A DNA stretch of 9,757 nucleotides from Candidatus Gastranaerophilales bacterium (lineage in GTDB: Bacteria > Cyanobacteriota > Vampirovibrionia > Gastranaerophilales > Gastranaerophilaceae): the NCBI GenBank assembly GCA_003150395.1, contig QAMI01000015.1, positions 1-9,757 on the forward strand, in the 5' to 3' direction. The notes beneath the pieces were generated by a model. That model was given only the letters and a program-made list of their open reading frames with translations, was not told where the DNA came from and made no database searches. The position numbers and the translations under genes were made by a program. Below are positions 7,901 through 9,757 of the stretch, piece by piece; the first letter of the stretch is position 1, and each line of letters opens with the position of its first letter.

Positions 7901-8408
7901 GCTCTATTCTTCTGTCAAAGTCTGCAACGCCGGCAATTTCGTCAATAATTTTACGTCTGTTTTTGGGCGAGCAGTTTGTAATCCCCATTACATCGCCCTG
8001 CATCATTACGTTGTAGCTGTTTGGAGTAACATTGTATTTTTCCAGCTCTGCATGAACATTTGTGAGAGTAGTGACAGAATCGTTTATATAATATGTGCTT
8101 GCATAGCCTTGGTTTGTTTTGCGAATACGTCTTGCTATACTTAAATCCTGCCCGTTTTCCATACCGCCGAAGGTAACCTTTACAAGCGCATCATTGCGTT
8201 TTGTGTAGGTCGAAATAAAATGCGAAAGGTTCTCAGCGCGCAGCTCGCTTGCGTTTGCAAGCCCCAACGCAAACAAAACACTGTCAATAATATTACTTTT
8301 ACCAGAGCCGTTTGGGCCGGAGATTGTTGTAAAACCTTCCAGCAGCGGGATTTCTGATTTATTGGCAAATGATTTAAAGTTATCTATTTCAAGCTGTTTT
8401 ATGTACAT
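4917..8408 (-). CDS. smc: Chromosome segregation/condensation ATPase SMC
   Basis: This full-length SMC protein has 1163 residues, close to the family norm of about 1180. It dimerises, binds and hydrolyses ATP between its heads and, with ScpAB, loops and individualises the chromosome. Visible parts: an N-terminal head with Walker A GPNGSGKS (31-38) and the SMC-specific QGDVMGITNCSPKNRRKIID; an ascending coiled coil (~165-505); a hinge (~505-655, from KLRGVHAPLVKLG to MVTLQGEIFEKSGSMTGGS); a descending coiled coil (~655-1000); and a C-terminal head with ABC signature SMSGGEKSLTALA (from 1071), Walker B FYAFDE (1096-1101), D-loop ASLD and switch His 1132 (VVSHRKPM). All catalytic motifs are intact. 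I chose ATG 8408 (MYIKQLEIDNFKSF) because it matches the family N-terminus. A TTG at 8420 is in frame but has no ribosome binding site. It is the first gene of the smc-scpA-scpB-protease operon, with its own promoter upstream. Confidence 0.97.
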   Translation of the reverse strand: MYIKQLEIDNFKSFANKSEIPLLEGFTTISGPNGSGKSNIIDSVLFALGLANASELRAENLSHFISTYTKRNDALVKVTFGGMENGQDLSIARRIRKTNQGYASTYYINDSVTTLTNVHAELEKYNVTPNSYNVMMQGDVMGITNCSPKNRRKIIDEIAGVADFDRRIEQATNELTTVEQRVERSSVILNEVDVRLEQLKEEREVALKYQKLREEKTELEGQINKVRFFDIKRNIEKAHENILEFTKKKKEEEVKNKDLDERLTLIKGKYQEISEIVKEKGEARQIELKKQQEELKGEIDRKNNASIYADKQIMDGLRRIENAKNGIETYKQKIEDFKLKIKLKDDEIKIIEGNIAEKQAELKKILEDMTGLNATADQHIEKRNNLRKNLESLQDKENALIKEKLPLENDLKNLQNELSKARTTLEELETLKANFASDFDLKKTLVEQLQKEMADFKIIQQNTLHDLDTTKNEIDDVNHDIQMAYRKVSAMEAKKQVAQSSFNNAIDTVMNAKLRGVHAPLVKLGTVDKEYSTAMEVAFGGRMTHIVVDDEHVASVAIELLKSSGAGRATFIPLNKIVKAPSKLNLPKDKGVIDFAINLVDFDDQYINAFYYAVGDTLVVEDMECAKKLIGKYRMVTLQGEIFEKSGSMTGGSQRRTGLSFSQNDDDELENFKKNLKALEDKSANLTSKKQALEAKLDDIRQKYSDSMSEYSKSKIELENMNKNYASSENILAERAEFIKNSEPKIDELNKKLDKLEEQTVKVYDDMAQVQSDIEEVEKLINDQDLKDLKEKTEGVEHEIKRLQQNLMNANAAKNDFNRDIAFNDNLIETKTEEIQSIEAANVKLEADKVRFKAEIEGLNQKAEALNEQIAEIEEKLGKLLKERDEINAELIELEKQKHIRQSDIERIAEQIESFRARRRELEPQLETAREELKNAGVEIEKLEPIEISIEEITSKIQRLEKRMQELGDVNMRAIAAYEEVLTRQSELKAQIETLSKERKEILDRMSGYEQSKKEAFMKTYNNINENFKQVFHQLSEGEGELKLENPDDPLSGGMTIEAQPRDKKLQRLESMSGGEKSLTALAFVFAIQRYMPSPFYAFDEVDASLDTMNVERIAQMVQNQAKNTQFIVVSHRKPMIESANRTIGVTQKEKGITRVTGVKLRD

Positions 8409-8436
8409 AATCCTACCCAACTATAGTCTTAATTCT

Positions 8437-8465
8437 ATTAGACAATAATATTCAGGTCATGTCAA
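8437..8465 (-). promoter_or_regulatory. Sigma-70 type promoter of the smc operon
   Basis: On the minus strand a perfect -35 TTGACA (8460-8465) is followed after exactly 17 bp by the -10 TCTAAT (8437-8442), five of six matching the consensus. Transcription would begin near 8430, giving a leader of about 22 nt before the smc ATG. It is the only promoter-quality match I noticed for the four-gene operon and implies housekeeping expression. Confidence 0.75.
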
Positions 8466-8522
8466 AGCTTTAAACAAAACTTTACAAGCAGAAGCGCCTT
8501 TTACCAGCAGAGTAGCCCTCTT

Positions 8523-8544
8523 CCCCCCCCCCCCAAAAAAAAAA
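8523..8544. repeat. Homopolymer pair C12 then A10
   Basis: Twelve C are followed directly by ten A. On the minus strand this reads T10 then G12, the T10 forming the tail of a terminator hairpin. The G/C run is unusual in this AT-rich sequence and is prone to length error by polymerases and sequencers. Confidence 0.7.
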
Positions 8545-8559
8545 CGACCCAAACGGTCG
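8535..8559 (-). terminator. Intrinsic terminator upstream of the smc promoter, minus strand
   Basis: On the minus strand CGACC (8559-8555), a 5-nt loop and GGTCG (8549-8545) form a short stem followed at once by ten T (8544-8535). The stem is only 5 bp, but the uninterrupted T tract makes termination plausible. It would stop transcripts from the gene ending at 8891 before they enter the smc promoter, although it lies about 330 bp past that stop. Confidence 0.6.
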
Positions 8560-8636
8560 AGATTTTAAAAAAAGGAAATGAAATTTATATTAATTCTATA
8601 TTTAACTGCAATTTTTCAGCAATCCCCTCCACCCAA

Positions 8637-8659
8637 CCCTCTCCCCAAAGGGACGAGGG
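8637..8659. repeat. REP-like intergenic palindrome
   Basis: CCCTCTCCC (8637-8645) pairs with GGGACGAGGG (8650-8659) as a 9 bp stem with one bulged base and a CAAA loop. It is preceded by a C-rich CCCCTCCACCCAA stretch. The pattern resembles the short GC-rich extragenic palindromes scattered between genes in many bacteria. Whether it is repeated elsewhere in this genome cannot be seen from one copy. Confidence 0.5.
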
Positions 8660-8750
8660 AGTGCCACGAAAATCGTCAGAAAACGTTACTCGTTCCCAGC
8701 GGTTGTTTCCTAATTCTGCCTGCTCTAATGCTAACAAAAGCGGCTTTCAA

Positions 8751-8787
8751 CTAATCCAGACCCCAATGTGCAAGAGTGGACTACGTC
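8751..8787. repeat. Intergenic direct repeat, copy 1
   Basis: This 37 bp unit matches 8853-8888 except for one inserted base and one C/T change. The shared core includes CCCCAATGTG and AAGAGTGGACTACGTC. Weaker similarity continues about 10 bp to the left (from 8740, GCGGCTTTCAA against GCGCCATTGAC). After the repeat the two copies diverge. Confidence 0.8.
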
Positions 8788-8852
8788 ATATTGCATTTTA
8801 AATGTTCAACTAAGCTTGTCACAAGACTTTTATCTCCCCCAGCGCCATTGAC

Positions 8853-8888
8853 CTAATCCAGCCCCAATGTGTAAGAGTGGACTACGTC
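8853..8888. repeat. Intergenic direct repeat, copy 2
   Basis: This is the second copy of the unit at 8751-8787, starting 102 bp further on. It runs to within 2 bp of the stop codon of the minus-strand gene at 8891. Unlike copy 1, its right end completes a palindrome, GTGGAC-TAC-GTCCAC (8877-8891), extendable by one more pair to 8876/8892, which overlaps that stop codon. On the minus strand this hairpin forms at the end of the gene but has no T tract, so it is not a standard terminator. Confidence 0.8.
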
Positions 8889-8890
8889 CA

Positions 8891-9757
8891 CTAGCCGAAG
8901 GTTTTGAATGTAGATTCTGTGTTCTTTTCAATAACTTTCTGTACAGAATCCATTTCTGTTTGTATTGCATTCTGTTCAGTATCTAATTGCTTCAATCTTA
9001 ATTCAAGGTTCTTATCCTGTGCCTGTATAATCTCAATCTTAGCATTGATTTCCTGTATTGATTGGTCATACTGATTCTTATCATATTCATATTGGTTCAT
9101 GGCATCGTCATATGCAGCCTGATCAGTCGTTGTGTTTGTTGTTAATGAATATGTTACCGGATCCATTAAGTTTCCGTCTTCATCTTCTTCATAAATGCTA
9201 ATGCTTATGTATCTTCCAGTGCTATCCTGTTCAAATCTGGCAGTAACACCTTTTATTTCTTCTTGCTTTTGAGCTTTGCCAATTGTATAGCAAGGAATGT
9301 TAGATAAAGATGCTCCTGTTTCACTGTAAAGAACACTATCTTTTTCTAAATCTTCTTTTTTATAAAAGTAAGGAGACCAGGTTCCGGTAGTAGAATTGTA
9401 AGTATATCTAACCTGCCAATCTGCTTCACCGTACTGCTCATTAAGCTTGTTAAGATATTCATTTTCTTCCTCAAGAGCTTTTTCTCTTTGTTCAGCGCTA
9501 AGAGTGCTGAAATACGGATCTTTATCCGGATCCGCCGGCATTTGTCCGAGTTTTCTAAGGGTAACAGAGCCTACGGAATAAGTATAATTGCCTTCTTCTC
9601 CGGATCTTGTGACTACAGTAGAGCCGGCTGAAATTGGTGCAAAATCATCAGTCCATTTTCTGACATAGCTAACTTTGTAAGTTCCATCTTGCTGAGCAAT
9701 AAGAGAAGTAATAGTGTTATCTAAAGCTCCATCAGAGAATGTATAAATAGTTTTGGT
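8891..9757 (-). CDS. Unknown protein with C-terminal coiled coil (5' partial)
   Basis: The frame stays open from TAG at 8891-8893 to the right edge, giving at least 288 residues; the internal ATG at 9541 is not the start. I do not recognise the family. The visible N-terminal part (~1-70) is Thr/Ser/Gly-rich and beta-like (GTYKVSYVRKWTDDF, NYTYSVGSVTLRKLG). Next come a charged helical stretch (LSAEQREKALEEENEYLNKLNEQYG) and a second beta-like segment (~120-205) rich in Tyr, Thr and Asp, with a single Cys. The final ~75 residues, with QSIQEINAKIEIIQAQDKNL and LKQLDTEQNAIQTEMDSVQK, form a strong heptad-like coiled coil ending STFKTFG. Low Cys content, abundant Thr/Asn and a terminal coiled coil suit an extracellular or filament-associated protein, which is inference. 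A palindrome overlaps its stop codon, and a plausible terminator lies at 8535-8559. Confidence 0.75.
   Translation of the reverse strand, partial: TKTIYTFSDGALDNTITSLIAQQDGTYKVSYVRKWTDDFAPISAGSTVVTRSGEEGNYTYSVGSVTLRKLGQMPADPDKDPYFSTLSAEQREKALEEENEYLNKLNEQYGEADWQVRYTYNSTTGTWSPYFYKKEDLEKDSVLYSETGASLSNIPCYTIGKAQKQEEIKGVTARFEQDSTGRYISISIYEEDEDGNLMDPVTYSLTTNTTTDQAAYDDAMNQYEYDKNQYDQSIQEINAKIEIIQAQDKNLELRLKQLDTEQNAIQTEMDSVQKVIEKNTESTFKTFG

Larger units (their letters stand above)
8409..8890. other. Gene-free intergenic region rich in repeats and signals
   Basis: This 482 bp stretch holds no gene I can support. From left to right it contains the smc promoter (8437-8465), a C12-A10 homopolymer pair (8523-8544), a minus-strand terminator hairpin (8545-8559), a REP-like palindrome (8637-8659) and two direct repeat copies (8751-8787, 8853-8888). 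A 58-codon frame at 8578-8754 is considered spurious because it runs through the REP-like palindrome. Confidence 0.7.

Noticed and set aside
8578..8754. 58-codon plus-strand frame starting MKFILILYLTAIFQQ, preceded by AAAGGAA
   Set aside because: It has a tolerable ribosome binding site and a hydrophobic start, but its middle is a translation of the REP-like palindrome (PPPNPLPKGTRE), and it ends within 3 bp of the start of repeat copy 1. No promoter or family supports it, so I treat it as chance.
8751..8888. Two repeat copies as a minimal CRISPR array
   Set aside because: There are only two copies, with a ~65 bp gap instead of a uniform 30-40 bp spacer, an indel between copies and no cas genes nearby.
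9539..9541. ATG at 9541 as the start of the coiled-coil protein
   Set aside because: The frame continues without a stop for 72 more codons to the window edge with matching composition, and no ribosome binding site precedes this ATG.

Overview
The window is an AT-rich bacterial fragment with compact, overlapping genes, almost all on the minus strand. It looks like a chromosomal piece from the non-photosynthetic sister lineage of Cyanobacteria (Vampirovibrionia / Gastranaerophilales type, common in gut metagenomes). That guess rests on the style of the type IV pilin-like protein at the left end (GFTLAEVVITLAIIGV followed by a VDVNG-x-KGPN-xx-GRDVF block) and on the low GC content. No rRNA or marker phylogeny is available here, so the placement is moderate-confidence inference.

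Layout, left to right. (1) 1-737, plus strand: the 3' part of a prepilin/pseudopilin gene whose true start lies off the left edge. The edge itself is a run of 12 G. A perfect-stem bidirectional terminator (736-762) separates it from the convergent gene. (2) 787-2163, minus: an FAD-dependent dehydrogenase of the COG2509 type, with a four-cysteine cluster near its N-terminus. The 139 bp upstream of it carry four half-sites spaced exactly 11 bp apart. (3) 2303-8408, minus: a tightly packed operon smc - scpA - scpB - matrixin-like metalloprotease. The gaps are +2 bp, then a 26 bp overlap, then an 8 bp overlap. A near-consensus sigma-70 promoter (TTGACA, 17 bp, TCTAAT at 8437-8465) sits just upstream of smc. 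(4) 8409-8890: a 482 bp gene-free stretch holding that promoter, a C12-A10 homopolymer, a minus-strand terminator, a REP-like palindrome and two copies of a ~36 bp direct repeat. (5) 8891-9757, minus: the C-terminal 288 residues of a large protein of unknown function that ends in a coiled coil. Its start is off the right edge.

How the genes work together: SMC, ScpA and ScpB are the three subunits of the bacterial condensin that organises and segregates the chromosome, and here they are made from one transcript. The fourth gene of that transcript encodes a membrane-anchored, TPR-flanked metzincin protease with no obvious link to condensin. Its start codon lies inside scpB, so it is probably translationally coupled. 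The pilin, the FAD enzyme and the coiled-coil protein appear to be independent units.

I see no CRISPR array, tRNA, rRNA, transposase or phage gene. The parts most worth a second look are the smc-scpA-scpB-protease linkage, the 11 bp-phased half-sites, the paired intergenic repeat abutting a stop codon, and the two 12-nt G/C tracts. None amounts to a demonstrated new system.
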